Below, piece after piece: positions 12,601 to 24,684 of a stretch of DNA of 64,000 nucleotides (positions are counted from its first letter, which is position 1; each line of letters begins with the position of its first letter). Location: positions 26,174,501 to 26,238,500 of the forward strand of contig CM065295.1 in the NCBI GenBank assembly GCA_032871835.1, read 5' to 3'. The notes under the pieces are model-generated. The model was not told the origin of the DNA, did not search any database, and worked only from the letters and a program-made list of their open reading frames with translations. This stretch comes from Dipteronia dyeriana (taxonomy: Eukaryota; Streptophyta; Magnoliopsida; Sapindales; Sapindaceae). Both the position numbers and the translations under genes were made by a program.

Positions 12601-15069
12601 CAATCTCTGTTGTCCAATTTTAGCAGTGATATCAGAGTACACTGATTTCATAGCATTTTGACATCGACACAAAATTATGTAGAAATCAATTTTTTGACAT
12701 TTCATGCCGATGATTTCAATGAATATAAAATGGAGCATAACCAAATTATTTAAGTTACCAATCAATGAACAGTAATCCATTTCGATACAATGGTAGGCAA
12801 CTGAGAATTCTTTTTTAGAAACGTAAAATGAACTAGAAATCTATAAGAAACCCCTACAGCTTAATCATGAAAAAAATAAATAAAAAAACTTCGAACTCCA
12901 TAAGAATGCTGCACTTTGTTTCCTTTCACCATGGTGGCCAAGGTAAGATGCAAGATACAGTGAGACTACAAATAGCTATTAACCAAAAGTTGTGTCAACT
13001 AGAACTTCTAAGTAAGCACATACATTTTATTATCAATGAAAAATAAAGTAAAATTCACCTGTTCCATCATTAGCAATATTAACACCATCAAAGCTCAGGA
13101 TAATATCGGATGGCTTCAGAACATGAGATTCTGGAGTTGTTGGCTCGATTCTTCTAATACGAACACCCTTTTGATCTGCTTTCATCCCCACTGACATGCG
13201 CAAATCAGGATTTTCCATCTTCTGCCACTCAACTCCAAGAATCGGGAACCCTAACACGTTGATCAAAGGTATTTTAGGAAAAAAAATGAGGAGATTCTCA
13301 AAGACTCAACACCTAAGAAAAAAAAAACTAAATAAACAAACTGAAGAGAATGAGGACAATATAAAAAGAAACAATTGAGAACTTAAACATAAGGATTACA
13401 GTACATAAGAAGATACCTGTATATGCCCCATTTTTCTCGTAATCTTGAATAAAGTGCATAATGACTGGTGTGGGTATCACATAACCTATGTTCTCTGTGT
13501 CTTCATGTTTCAAAGATTGAAAAGCAATACCGACACATTTGCCCTTATCATTTAACGCGGGTCCACCAGAATTTCCAGAATTTATAGCTGCATCTATCTA
13601 ATATTAAGAAACAAGAGACATCAGTGCAAGTGTGCAACACATCAATACAGCATATCAAATAAATATACTAAAAATATTGAAAGCTGCCTCTGGCAGCATG
13701 AAATTGAGTCATAGAATTGGAATTGTTTAAAATCGGATAAGGTATTAAAAAAAAAAAAGGTGTTAACGTATCCAATTCTACTTGACTCAAAGTCACTGTA
13801 ACATGCTACTAAGAACAACATAACAAATAACTAAATTATGGGACTATAACCTGTAGTCCCAAAAGCTCAGTTGAACCATGGACATAAGATAGTACTTCCA
13901 TGCACGACACAACACCACTTGTCACAGAGATTGTGTCACCCCCAATCGGATAGCCCACAACGGTAACAGCATCTTGAAGCGCTGGTAAACCTCCAAACTC
14001 AACAGGTGATACTCCTTCCCAGAATTCATCATCTTTAACAGTCAACAAAGCTGTATCACCATGAAAGGAAAATAATAAATCCATCAATTAAGGGATCCAT
14101 AAATGAAAACCACTTCCTTGGTATAAAATAAATTTTATGCTCCATTTGTACAAAAAACTGATAAGACTATAAAGTGTTATCAGGAACTATTCATACGTGG
14201 AAAATAGAACTACAATTAGCCGGTACAATTGCCATTTTCTATATAGACTACATTGACAAGAAACTTCAGACAAGAAAACCAACAGCAAAAAGCAAATAGT
14301 AACTTGGCAGCTTGGCTCATTCAATCATACATCATTTCACTTAATTCATTTACCATGTACAGACATATTCACTTAACCCATATCTTCAATGAAGTAATAA
14401 AACCATAAACCATATAGTACACACATAAAATTCATTCGCAGTTTGCATCCACTACATTTGCACGCATGCATAAAATATTTAACAACATAAAAACATCAAA
14501 AACGACAAAAGTAACTGGACATTACCAATATCACACTCAGTCCCAATAGACAAAACGGTAGCCAAGTACTTGATTTCGGAGCCGCGCTTTTTAAGCTTGA
14601 CTTGCGTATGATGCTCGACAGAGTGTGCATTAGTCAACACTCTCTTCCCGCCAACAATAAACCCACTGCTACTGGAACTGTACTGTCTCTTCCTCTGCCA
14701 CGCCAGCGAGAAATTAGGCTCCGTGTGCACGCAAAAAACTTTGACCACGGCGTCCATGGCAGGAACAGCTTTCGCTGCGACACTGTCCCACCTGGGTGGC
14801 AGTATGGTTATATCGGTAGCGTCTCCGTGTCTGCTCCGCTCAGGTGAGGCCACGTGGGAAATGTCGTTGTTGTTGTTGTCAGCGAGTTTACCGATTTTTC
14901 TGGCTCGGCCGCGGGTGCGTTGAGCAGGTGAAGGGTCTTGAATATCGGTGGTGGGGACTGGAACGACGACGTCGTTTTGGGTGGCGGACTTGTTGTTAGT
15001 GTGTGAAGAGTCAATGGTATTGGTTTTGGGGGTTTTGGGTTTGCGACCGCGTTTTCTGGGTTCGGGCAT
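9429..15069 (-). CDS. DEG9: DEG9: nuclear DegP/HtrA-like serine protease
   Basis: Nine exons join in frame to 1707 nt (568 aa plus stop): 15069-14526, 14050-13851, 13597-13417, 13250-13059, 11601-11369, 10086-9985, 9861-9811, 9708-9604, 9527-9429. All junctions are GT-AG. The trypsin-like domain has the triad His149 (TNAHSVEHH), Asp180 (GTECDIALL) and Ser258 (NSGNSGGPA). Two PDZ-type regions follow: [14 protein letters not shown]...[10 protein letters not shown], and [12 protein letters not shown] near the C-terminus. The basic N-terminus ([20 protein letters not shown]) resembles AT-hook/nuclear signals, fitting the nucleolar location known for Arabidopsis DEG9 (592 aa). Introns 4 and 5 exceed 1.2 kb. 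No break was seen, so the gene is predicted functional. The start is the first ATG, directly before the basic tract. Confidence 0.95.
9570..9601. repeat. (GA)n microsatellite in DEG9 intron 8
   Basis: Sixteen GA units lie between exons 9 and 8 of DEG9, immediately beside the exon 8 donor (in gene sense a CT tract in the small intron). Confidence 0.95.
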
Positions 15070-15351
15070 TTTTGGCGGTTAGGGTTTTAAGGTGGTGTTT
15101 GAAACTTTGAATCTGAGGCTGCTTCTGTGCTCAAACCTTACAGTCAGAGTTGGCGAGCTATTGGGGAATTGAACAAAATGGTCCCTAACATAATTTAAAT
15201 ATCAAAAAGAGAAATTGCACCATATGACCCTGAGGTTTTATCTTTTGCATAGAGAAACAACTTAATCTAAAATTAACACTCACTACCCCTACAGTTAGAG
15301 TTTGACCATGATTGACCGTTAAGTTTAATAAAAGCATAAATTAAAAAAAGA
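15070..15351 (-). promoter_or_regulatory. DEG9: DEG9 5' leader and promoter region
   Basis: The sequence upstream of the DEG9 ATG. A short leader with telomere-box-like AACCCTAA/TTAGGGTTT (about 15078-15088), typical of plant housekeeping genes, lies next to the start. A palindromic transposon begins about 280 bp upstream, so the proximal promoter may be short. No TATA box was assigned. Confidence 0.5.
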
Positions 15352-16072
15352 TTAATATTAAAAATCTCCCCTCACCTTTGAACTGTTATTGGATGTATAT
15401 TTACAAATATTTTTATTTTAGAAACCTCCTATGAACTAACACCGTTAGCATTCCGTTTTTATAGACTGAGTTTGACCGTTAAAAAGTCTAAAATATCTCT
15501 ATTTAAGCTTCAATTTTATGAATTGACCATTATACCCTCATGTTTTTATTAAATCAATTAATAAAATGATATAAAATGTGAGAATGTTAACTTACAAATG
15601 AGAAGTTATTTTGTGGACAATTTTATCACCAAAAATAACAAAATTATAAATGAACCAAAATAGTTGAAAATGAGTATTTACTTGGATATATAAAAATATA
15701 TAAATAAATACATATTTTGGTTTTCTTTCAATTTTTTTGTTCATTTGTAATTTTTATTATTTTTTAGGATAAAATTATCTACGATAACTTCTACTTTGCA
15801 AGTTAACATTCTTACATTTTGTATCATTTTATTAATTTTTATTAGGTAAACGTATAATGATTTAATGGTCAATTCATATAATTGAAGTTTTTTTTTTTAA
15901 TAATACAATTGAAGCTTAAATATATATATTTTAGACTTTTTAACTGTCAAACTCAGTAAACACAAATATAATGTTAACGGTGTTAGTTTATTGAGGAGGT
16001 TTCTAAAATAAAAGCATGTGTAACTATACATCCAATAATAGTTCAAAGGTGAGGGGAGATTTTTAATATTAA
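15352..16072. mobile_element. near-palindromic foldback element, about 350-bp arms
   Basis: The left arm begins TTAATATTAAAAATCTCCCC, then CACCTTTGAACTGTTATTGG, and carries GTTAACTTACAAATGAGAAG. The right arm is the inverted match, ending CCAATAATAGTTCAAAGGTG and GGGGAGATTTTTAATATTAA. The arms meet near 15690-15720, making almost the entire 720 bp one hairpin. There is no coding capacity. The long arms fit a foldback or TIR-only MULE derivative; the target duplication is ambiguous because TTAATATTAA is itself palindromic. Confidence 0.8.
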
Positions 16073-16544
16073 CCCATTAAAAAAATACTAAATTTCCAGA
16101 TGGAGACAAGTGACCCCATTTCAGATTAAGGCGATTTTCATATGAGATGGAGTTTAGACAAGAAAGATTTAGAGTTTAGACAAATGATCTCTATTTTTTT
16201 TCCTAAATGGTCAACTATAGAAATCTCATAAGTCCATTTTTTTAAGATAATTGATTAATTAATATTTTATAAATAATTAGTAATAATTTTTTTATATAAA
16301 AATCAATAGACATTTCTACCCTTCGACCGTTAATTTCTGACCGTGCATCTGTAACGACAGGGATGTTTTGTGTAAGTTCAAGAAAATATTTGTATATGTG
16401 TAAAATTACACCCTAAAAGGGGACTTTGTACAATTTATCCAAAAAATAAAGTGTAGTAATTATTACCCACTTGAGTCTTGTTTAACATTATACACCAAAG
16501 AAACTAACCAAAATCTAACCTCCCAGGCTCCCCTCAACCAAAAT
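16073..16544. other. intergenic, no gene seen
   Basis: AT-rich, with AATTACACCCTAAAAGGGG near 16405 that loosely mirrors AAATTGCACCATATGACCC near 15212. An older element may enclose the palindrome, but the match is weak. Confidence 0.3.
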
Positions 16545-17224
16545 TAGGGGTGAGAATAAAAATCGAAACCGAATTGAATCGAACCGAATCGAAAAAGGGT
16601 GTTCGGTTCGGTTCGGTTCATAGTTTCTATTCGGTTCAAACCGATTTGAAATTTGAAAACCAAATTGAATTCGGTTCCGTTTCGGTTTTGGACATAACAA
16701 AACCGAACCGAACCGAACCGAATAAACCGAATTGTCTTAATTAATTATTTTGTAAGGTTCAATTTTATTATAGATTGTTTGTTGATAATGTTTTATTTTT
16801 GGACTACATTATAAACTACATTTTTTTACTTCTATTTATAGAAGTTATGATGATTTTATATTTTGATTGAGTATGGAGACTGAATATTATTGAATTTTAG
16901 ATTTGGATTCAAAATTGGATTGTATTTTGTTTAAATTACCTTTTACATATTATGTTTTCTTAAAAAAAAAAAGTCTAAATGTCAAAAATGCAACTTAAAA
17001 GCCTAAAAAATTAAAAAACATATTAAAAAACCTTTAAAACCCAATAGGTCCAAAACCGAATTGAACCGAATTGAACCGAACCGAACCGAACCGAGATAAA
17101 GGTGTTCGGTTCAATCCGGTTTTCAGGTTCAAACGGTTCAAATCGATTCATATTTTTAAAAACCGAATATATATCAGTTCAATACGGTTTTGACCAAAAC
17201 CGAACCGAACCATGTCCACCCCTA
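16545..17224. mobile_element. hAT-type MITE rich in CCGAA/TTCGG repeats
   Basis: Termini are TAGGGGTG (16545) and CACCCCTA (17224), perfect 8-bp inverted ends. The flanks are an exact 8-bp duplication ACCAAAAT at 16537-16544 and 17225-17232. An 8-bp duplication with (C/T)AGGGGTG ends is the hAT signature. The body holds arrays of CCGAA on one side and TTCGG on the other (16565-16725 and 17050-17210), so the element folds internally. No transposase frame; it is non-autonomous. Confidence 0.9.
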
Positions 17225-17232
17225 ACCAAAAT

Positions 17233-17579
17233 AAAAGAATTTGTTAGCTGCCTCACATTTCTCTCTCTAGTCTCTAGTTTTGTAATTTTGTACAGTAAAA
17301 AAACTCTCCTCGGCAACCTCAGAACAACCTTTCTCTCTATATCTCAATAGCCAAAACCACTTTTTGGTGGTTTCCTCTTTATTCCCCTGTTGTCTCTTTA
17401 TAGATTGTTGCGTTCACATGCGCTTGTTTCTTCCCTTGTAAATCTCTCTCATTGACATACACGTTCTCTTCTCATTTCTTCATGCTTCCCATCTTCACTT
17501 CTGACTTGTTTTGATTTCGAAATTCACCTTCCTCCCAAGCTTATTCTTCACATTTATTCTCCATTTTAACATTTCCCTT
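17233..17579 (+). promoter_or_regulatory. probable displaced promoter/5' leader of the 2H gene
   Basis: A pyrimidine-rich segment (many TCTCTCT and CTTC runs) with a TATA-like CTTTATAGATT near 17395 ends exactly at the gypsy target duplication. The other side of the insertion (29505 onward) continues in the same pyrimidine-rich style to the ATG at 29783. I infer that both halves were one promoter/5' UTR before insertion. Confidence 0.5.
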
Positions 17580-18468
17580 TGTCATATGTGAATTTTATCG
17601 GATGAACACTTCATCAAACAAAAATGATAAATTGCCAGGTGGACATCCAAATAGGCATTCAGAAAATATCATACAAAACATTGTTGAGGAAGAGAAAACC
17701 CGAGTAAGCAGATGTTGAATGAAACCTACTCGGGATCAGTTAACGACACTCGGGACTGGTTAAATGACGCTTCCACTAGGGCTCAAATGATGTTACTCAA
17801 GCCCCGCTGGTATTTTCCTTGCTCGGGATAAATATGAAGAAAACCGAATAAGAAGCTTAGTGCTTAGTTCACACGGACTAGGTCATTAAATACACGAAGA
17901 TATCCATATCAGAAAGGAATCCCAAAAAGAACAGAATACTGAGCTGGAAGGGTTCCCAATCAGGTAACAACTTTATTCCTTTAAAAAGACTATGTCCTTA
18001 TATAAGGAAACAAGTCCAAATTGGACTGCACTACTAGAATCCCATTCGACTTCAATATAAGACTCTGAAATAGGAAAGAAGACAATCAACTCCAAATAAG
18101 AAACCAAATCACAATTAAATACATAGATATTTTATTACATGTCCAAAGCAGATTAGGGCTCTATAAACATATAAATAGACCTATAATCTTGTCCAAAAAA
18201 AGATATATACAATAGAGCATACACAGAAATCATAGCAAAGTTCAGAGAGAAAAAAGAGGGATCGAGAGCTTGTAATATTCCAAATTCATAGTGGATTTTG
18301 GCTAGGTTGATCATTCAACCACCCGTGGACGTATCTCCGGTCATCAGAGTTTTACCAGGTAAAAAACTCGTGTCTTGTTTACTTTCTCCTTCTCTCTCTC
18401 TTTGAAATCTCAACCGAAATCCAATCCTTGTTGGCTTTTCTGATACAATCCAGAAATCAACGTCAACA
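17580..18468 (+). repeat. gypsy 5' LTR
   Basis: Starts TGTCATATGTGAATTTTATC and ends ATCAACGTCAACA. A TATA box (TATAAATAG, about 18170) sits about 300 bp before the 3' end and should drive the element transcript. 889 bp, shorter than the 3' LTR because that copy carries a 55-bp duplication. Confidence 0.93.
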
Positions 18469-18469
18469 A

Positions 18470-18492
18470 TTGTCGCTAGAATAAGGGCTCGA
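18470..18492 (+). other. probable gypsy primer-binding site
   Basis: TTGTCGCTAGAATAAGGGCT lies directly inside the 5' LTR, where a tRNA 3' end would pair. It differs from the usual TGG start at one base, so it is either degenerate or uses another primer. The tRNA is not identified. Confidence 0.45.
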
Positions 18493-18514
18493 ACCTCCGG
18501 CTTGATCAGAAGCG

Positions 18515-20345
18515 ATGGCAAGAAGCAGAAGCAATTCCAAGGATGTCCAAAAATCTTCGGATAACTTTCACGTTGGCAATACCTCAAGGGATCCACTGCA
18601 ACAACAAAGAACCAACCAATATTCCTGGCGGGGATCCAACAAGTTCCTCCAACCAGTGGAGATCTGACTCAACGTTTCCAGGAAGCGTTGCAGCAACCGG
18701 TGGCAGACGCAACAAAGGAAGGAGTTGATCTACTGGCCACAGAAGTACCAAATCCTAACCTCCCAACTGCAAGGCTTCGTTCGGTGGTAGTAGGGCCAGA
18801 AATAAATACACTAGGAGTCGGAAGAAACCTTACCCCAATCAAACAGGTTGGACATGAAACACCTGAAGAGGAACGACCACACCAGAAGAAGAACCAGGAT
18901 CAGACAGTCCGTACTAGACACCGCAAACATGACCAGCACAGGGATCGGTCGTCATCAGAAGATAGCGATCGGCACTATTGCAAGCGTCATCACGGAGTCA
19001 TGCTAGAAACTCGACATCAAAGTGAAGAGCTAGAAAGAATGACAGTCACCCAAAGGTTCAACCGTCGGGGCAGCCCGGTGGGAGACAGAGATGTCATAAT
19101 CCAGAGCCTAACTCAAGAAGTCAAGAATAATAGGGGTCAAATGGATGCACTGGTCAGACGTTACGGGTATAATGATTTGTCTGATGACGATTCTGACAGT
19201 CCATTCACCAAGAAAATCCTGTTGACCCTATTCCCAGAAAGATTCAAGATACCACACGTGGAGCAGTTTAAGAAAGATATAGATCCAAAAGAGCAAGTGA
19301 GACGCTATAAAAGTGCCATGGCTCAATATGCCCACAATGATCCCTTACTATGTCTCAATTTTCCATAAACTTTGGGAGACATGGGCTCTAGGTGGTTCGG
19401 GAGATTGCCTCCAGCAAGCATCAAAATTTTCAATGAACTATGCAGGAGTTTTTCAAGGCAATTTTTGAGCATTGTTCACAGGAAAAAGTCAGTAGCTCAC
19501 ATTTCTCAAATAAAGCAAGGGAAGGATGACTCGGTGAAGAAATACTTGGCAAGATTCGGCCAAGCAGTGTTAGAAATTGGCAGTGCAAACGATGAAGCAA
19601 TAATTGCTGCGTTCATCAACAACCTGAAGAATGATCGCCTATCTTTTGATTTAAGGAGATCCCGGCTGACTAGATATGCAGACATGATGGATATGGCGGG
19701 AGGATATGCATTGGCCGAGGAAAAAGAATTGGCCACTAGAGGATGCTATATGCACGGAGGAAAACCCGAACAGAAGGATGTTGAGTTTAAGGGCCAGAAC
19801 CAGAAGGGAAAATAGAAGGAAAATGGCAAAGAAAAAGCAAGGACGGGGATAATGGGCGTAATGCCGAACAGACCACCGAGAAGTACTGAGGTAGATACAC
19901 CAGTTACACCCCTCTTCGAAAAAAACAGGAGGAAATCCTGGCCATTCTGGAAACAAAGAATATGGTACAAGAGCCACGCCGTAAATCTCAGTAGACATAA
20001 CCAAATACTGCCAGTTCCATAAGGAAACCGGTCATGAGACCTCCAAGTGTTACCAGCTCAGAGATTACATAGAAACCCTCATTCGGGAAGGACATCTACA
20101 GGATGTGATTTTAAGAAGGGATGAAAAATCAGAAGCAAAGAAAGAGATCAGAACCGATCACGGCTCTGGTCAAAATCAAAGGATAAGTCCAGAGGCACAT
20201 CAAGTAATACACACGATCTTTGGGGGACCATCCACCAGAAGAAGTAACCGAGAACTAACTCAGAAAATCAGAGAAGCAGTAGAAGCAAGAAATAACTTTG
20301 ATGTAAACTCGGTCGAGCCAGACCCGAAAAGGATAAAGGAAGGAT
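18515..20345 (+). pseudogene. gypsy gag with zinc knuckle, broken
   Basis: The ATG at 18515 (MARSRSNSKDV) is followed by a stop near 18665 and a frame change. The main gag frame runs from 18688: a basic/acidic N-part, then the retrotransposon gag domain (FPERFKIPHVEQF...DPKEQVRRYKSAM; after a TAA at 19366, DMGSRWFGRLPPASI and SRQFLSIVHRKKSV). A TAG near 19813 and a frame change follow before a knuckle-like YCQFHKETGHETSKCYQ (about 20005-20055). Gag packages the element RNA. The last stop, at 20345, separates it from protease in the same frame. Confidence 0.85.
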
Positions 20346-20863
20346 GAGACCCAATAACATTCACAGAAGCAGACTCACATGGCATAGATGTTCGGCCAAA
20401 TGATGTCTTGGTCATAAGTGCTCGGATTGGTCACCGGAAAGTCAGGAGAATCCTGATAGATAATGGAAGCTCAGCAGATATTCTTAATGTAGCCGTCTAC
20501 GATCAACTCATGTTATACCAAAAGGACCAACAACCCTTCCATACCCCACTCAGAGGATTCAAGGGAGTTGAAGTCAGGTCACTCGGGATGGCAAAGCTAC
20601 CTGTGAAGATTGGAGTAACAGCTTGCCAGAGAACTGTGTTGCTCGACTTCGTGGTGGTAGACTTGGAGAATTGGCCATATAATGCACTATTGGGACGACC
20701 ATTCCTGAATAAAACTAAGGCCATAACAGCCACTTATGCCTTAATGATGAAATTCCTGACTGAACAGGGGGTCGGAGTAGTCAAAAGATCTCAGGAGATG
20801 GCCCGAAGAGCTAATCTGTCAGTATACAATGACAAGAATGAACAGGTTTGCACTATAACATAG
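20346..20863 (+). pseudogene. gypsy aspartic protease segment
   Basis: Reads ITFTEADSHGIDVRPNDVL, then VRRILIDNGSSADIL, with Asp-Asn-Gly-Ser in place of Asp-Thr/Ser-Gly, a form common in plant Tat protease sequences. It continues through ALLGRPFLNKTKA, the usual flap and second half. It processes Gag-Pol. It ends at TAG 20861-20863 and continues in frame into RT. Confidence 0.85.
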
Positions 20864-22922
20864 CTGAGTCAGAATGAAAAGCCCCTATCATTCGAGTTCG
20901 ATCCAAGAGAAGAACCGAATGAATCTAAAACTGAACCGATTGAAGAAATCGCCCTAAAAGAAGATAAACCAGACAAAAAGGTCAAGGTCGGGGGCAATCT
21001 GGAAGGAAGAGTCAAACAAAGCCTCATTGATCTACTTAAAGAATACAGGGATGTGTTCGCTTGGAGTCATGAAGACATGGTCGAGATAGATGCCCGAATA
21101 ATATCCCACCATCTCACAGTAGACCCGAATGCAAAACCGGTGATACAAAAGAAAAGATCATTCAACCTTGAAAGAAGTCAGGCGATCAAACAGGAAGTAG
21201 AGAAGCTACTCGTTGTAGGATTAATTAGAGAGGTCAATTACTCTCAATGGGTGGCTAATGTAGTCCTCGTCCAAAAAAAGAATGGACAGTGGAGGATGTG
21301 CGTAGATTTCACAAATCTGAACAAGGCATGCCCGAAAGATAGTTTTCCACTTCTAAGGATAGATCAGCTGGTGGACGCTACATCAAGCCATGAGCTACTC
21401 AGTTTCATGGATGCTTACTCGGGGTATAACCAGATTAGGATGAACAAGGTTGACGAAGAAAAATTAACATTCACAACTGATCAGGGTTTGTACTGCTATA
21501 CTGTGATGCCCTTTGGACTGAAAAATGCAGGAGCAACTTATCAGAGGTTAGTCAACAAAATCTTTTCATGGCAAATAGGAAGGAACATGGAAGTATACAT
21601 TGATGACATGCTAACCAAGAGCATCACAGCAGACAAGCATACTTCAGATCTGCTGGAGACATTTGATGTCTTGAGGAGATACCAAATGAAGTTAAATCCG
21701 AACAAGTATTTATTCGGGGTTCCTTCAGAAAGATTCCTGGGATTTCAAGTCCATCAAAGAGGAATCGAAGTCAACCCCGAGAAAATCCAGGGCCTACAGA
21801 AAATGACTTCACCAAGGACACTCAAAGAAGTACATCGCCTAACAGGATGTCTGGCTTCCTTAAGAAGATTCATCTCAAAAGCCACAGACAGATGTGCACC
21901 CTTTTTCAAAATAATTAGAAAAGGGAAATGACTTGAATGGAATGAAGAGTACGAGCATGCATTCTTAAAAATTAAAGAATATTTAGGACATGCTCCCATA
22001 CTTTCAAAACCTTATATTGAGGAGACACTCCAACTATACTTGTCAATTACAGAACTGGCAGCAAGCTCAGTTCTAGTCAGAATAGAAGATGGAGTACAAA
22101 AGCCAGTGTACTACACCAGCAAGGCACTTCTACCGCCTGAGATCAGATATTCACAGGCAGAAAAGATTGCCCTGGCACTAGTCTCAGCAGCAAGAAAGCT
22201 AAGGCCATACTTCCAGGCTCACACAATCCAGGTTCTCACCGATTGCCCGTTGAAGCAGATTTTACAGAAGCCTGAGATTTCAGGAAGATTAACCAAATGG
22301 GCAATTGAGCTAAGTGAATTCGATATCCATTACATCCCCAGGACATCTCTCAAAGGGCAAGCAGTGGCAGATTTCATAGTAGAATTCACAGAACCGAACC
22401 TAGAAGCAAAAAAGATGCTGGGTAAAAATTTCCCATGGAAGCTGTATGTTGATGGCTTTTCAAACACTCATGGCAGTGGGGCAGGGATCATAATATGCAC
22501 CCCCGAAGGAGATGACGTCGAATGTTCCATGAGGTTTGACTTCAAGAAAACCAATAATCAAGCCGAGTACGAGGCGCTACTAGCTGGACTCAGAGTCTGC
22601 ATAGCTCTCGGGGCAGATGAGGTTGAGATATTCAGTGATTCACAGGTAGTTGTCAACCAAATCCTGGACGAGTACCAAGCCAAGGATGAAGGCATGATAA
22701 TCTACCGTGACATTACGAAACAGCTCCTCCCAAAATTTAAAGAATATAAGATTACCCAGATCCCCAGGGAGGAGAATGAAAAGGCAAACGCATTGTCCAA
22801 GCTAGCGTCAACAACAACCACAATCAGGCCAAAAACCATTCCGGTTGCACGTCTCCTTAAACCAAGCACAGCTGAACCAAGAAACTTGGAAATTTTAGAA
22901 ATCCGAACACCGCCAGACGGTT
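20864..22922 (+). pseudogene. gypsy RT, RNase H and second RNase H
   Basis: From about 21050: the RT fingers/palm with WRMCVDFTNLNKACPKDSFP, SFMDAYSGYNQIRM, TVMPFGLKNAGATYQRLVN and the catalytic box VYIDDML intact. A TGA at 21929-21931 splits RT from the connection and the first RNase H (PVYYTSKALLPPEIRYSQAE, VLTDCPLKQIL). A second RNase H follows: WKLYVDGFSNTHGSGAGI, NNQAEYEALLAGLRVC, IFSDSQVVVNQI, with Asp-Glu-Asp residues in place. An extra archaeal-type RNase H here is a known Tat-clade trait. TAG at 22922-22924 ends the frame. Confidence 0.92.
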
Positions 22923-22924
22923 AG

Positions 22925-24138
22925 ATGACTCAGCTAAAAAGGTTCCTAGAAGAAAGCATGCTTCAGGAAGATCCCTTACAAGCAAAACGCATCAGGTATA
23001 GATCAGCCAGATACACATTGGTTGGAGAAGAACTATACAGAAGGGGGTATTCCCGAACACTCCAAAGATGTGTATCAGAGGAAGATGCATATCGGATATT
23101 ACAGAAAATCTATGGAGGAGTTTGCGGAAACCACACTGGGGTAAAAGTTTGGCACACAAGGTACTCAGGCAAGGCTATTATTGGCCTACTCTATTCTCAG
23201 ATGCACAACAGTGTTTAGAAAGCTGCAATACTTGCCTAAGGATTGCTAATGACATCCGACAGCCTCCTGAGCAACTCAGAAACCTCACGTCCCCATGGCC
23301 ATTTTCCATATGGGGTTTGGATCTAATCGGCCCAATGCCAACTAGGACAGGGGGTGGAGCAAAGCATGCAATAGTAGTCGTTGACTATTTCACGAAGTGG
23401 GTAGAAGCTGAAGCATTAGTGCACATCACAGAAGCAAACACCACAAATTTCATGAAAAAGAATATACTTGATAGGTTTGGAGTCCCAAACACTATAATCA
23501 TAGACAACGACACCCAGCTCGATAACTTGAAATTCAGACAGCTGGGCAAAGAGTACCAGATTGCCAATTACTATGCCATACCTGCTCACTCTCAGACAAA
23601 TGGGCAGATGGAAGCAGTGAACAAAGTTATCAAGCACACAATCAAAGCAAAGCTAGATGCCAAGAAAGGAAGCTGGGTTGAAAAGCTTCCAGAAGTGTTA
23701 TGGGCGTATCGGACAACAGTGAGAACTTCAACAGTAGAAACTTCATTCACTTTAGAGTTTGGAACAAAAGTTGTTATTCCTATAGAAACGTCATATACGT
23801 CACCCCGGGTCAGGCTATATGATGAAAAGCAGAACAATGATATGCTATTACAAAGTCTAGATGAGCTAGAAGAAAAAGGGGAGAGATCCCAAATACGAAA
23901 TATGGCATATCAGCAAATGGTAGCTCGCCTCTACAACTCTCACGTTTGGGTCAGAAAATTCCAGCTAGGAGACTTGATACTCAGAAAGGTGTCACTGAAC
24001 AAAAAAAATAAAGTTACAGGTTCCTTGGCTGACAAATGGGAAGAACCGTACAAAATTGAAGGAATAGCTGGCCATGGGATTGAATTGCACGACCTAATAG
24101 AGGGGTTTTACCCCGACCATGAAATGCCCAATATTTGA
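22925..24138 (+). pseudogene. gypsy integrase, frameshifted
   Basis: The N-terminal zinc-binding part (VCGNHTG, then after a frame change near 23165, CLESCNTCL) precedes the catalytic core: WGLDLIGPMPTRTGGGAKHA, a second Asp in IIIDNDTQLDN (usually SDNGTQF) and Glu in NGQMEAVNKVIK. The C-terminal part has WAYRTTVRTST and LGDLILRKVS. The frame ends with TGA at 24136-24138. The DDE residues survive but the frameshift kills the protein. Confidence 0.9.
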
Positions 24139-24684
24139 AAATTTTCCATCCTTAAATTGTTTTTTATTCTTTTTTAGTTAGGATAAATTAGTTGAAATTT
24201 ATAAATTTATTAATTTTGCAGTTATAAATAAAAAATCAGACTCGGGATTTCTGAAAGAAAAGCATCGAGCTCGGGATTTCCAAAAGAAAGCATATGATAA
24301 TAAGAGCATATGGAAGACAAGCATGATAATAAGAACATGCAAATAGAATACTCAGGACCATTAAATCCTGAATAGGCGGAGAAGCTCGAAAGAGCATGCC
24401 AGTCGAGCAAGGTCAAAATGACCTTCGCAAAAAAACAAACCCAATGCACCAGCTCGGGACGCTATCGGGAAAAATTCCGATGAAATGCGTAGCTGTGCTA
24501 AGCAATTTAAAAAGCTTAACGATTCGGCAAACCCTTGCACATAAAAACTGGGGAGACGTCCTTGGTAATGTGTAAGGACTCGAACGTATGATCATGGTGA
24601 GCCTTGATGTAATGTTCGGGTAGCAACCGAGTATGAAACACAAGTATAAACTTGCATGTTTTAAGATAACTCGGTTAATAATAA

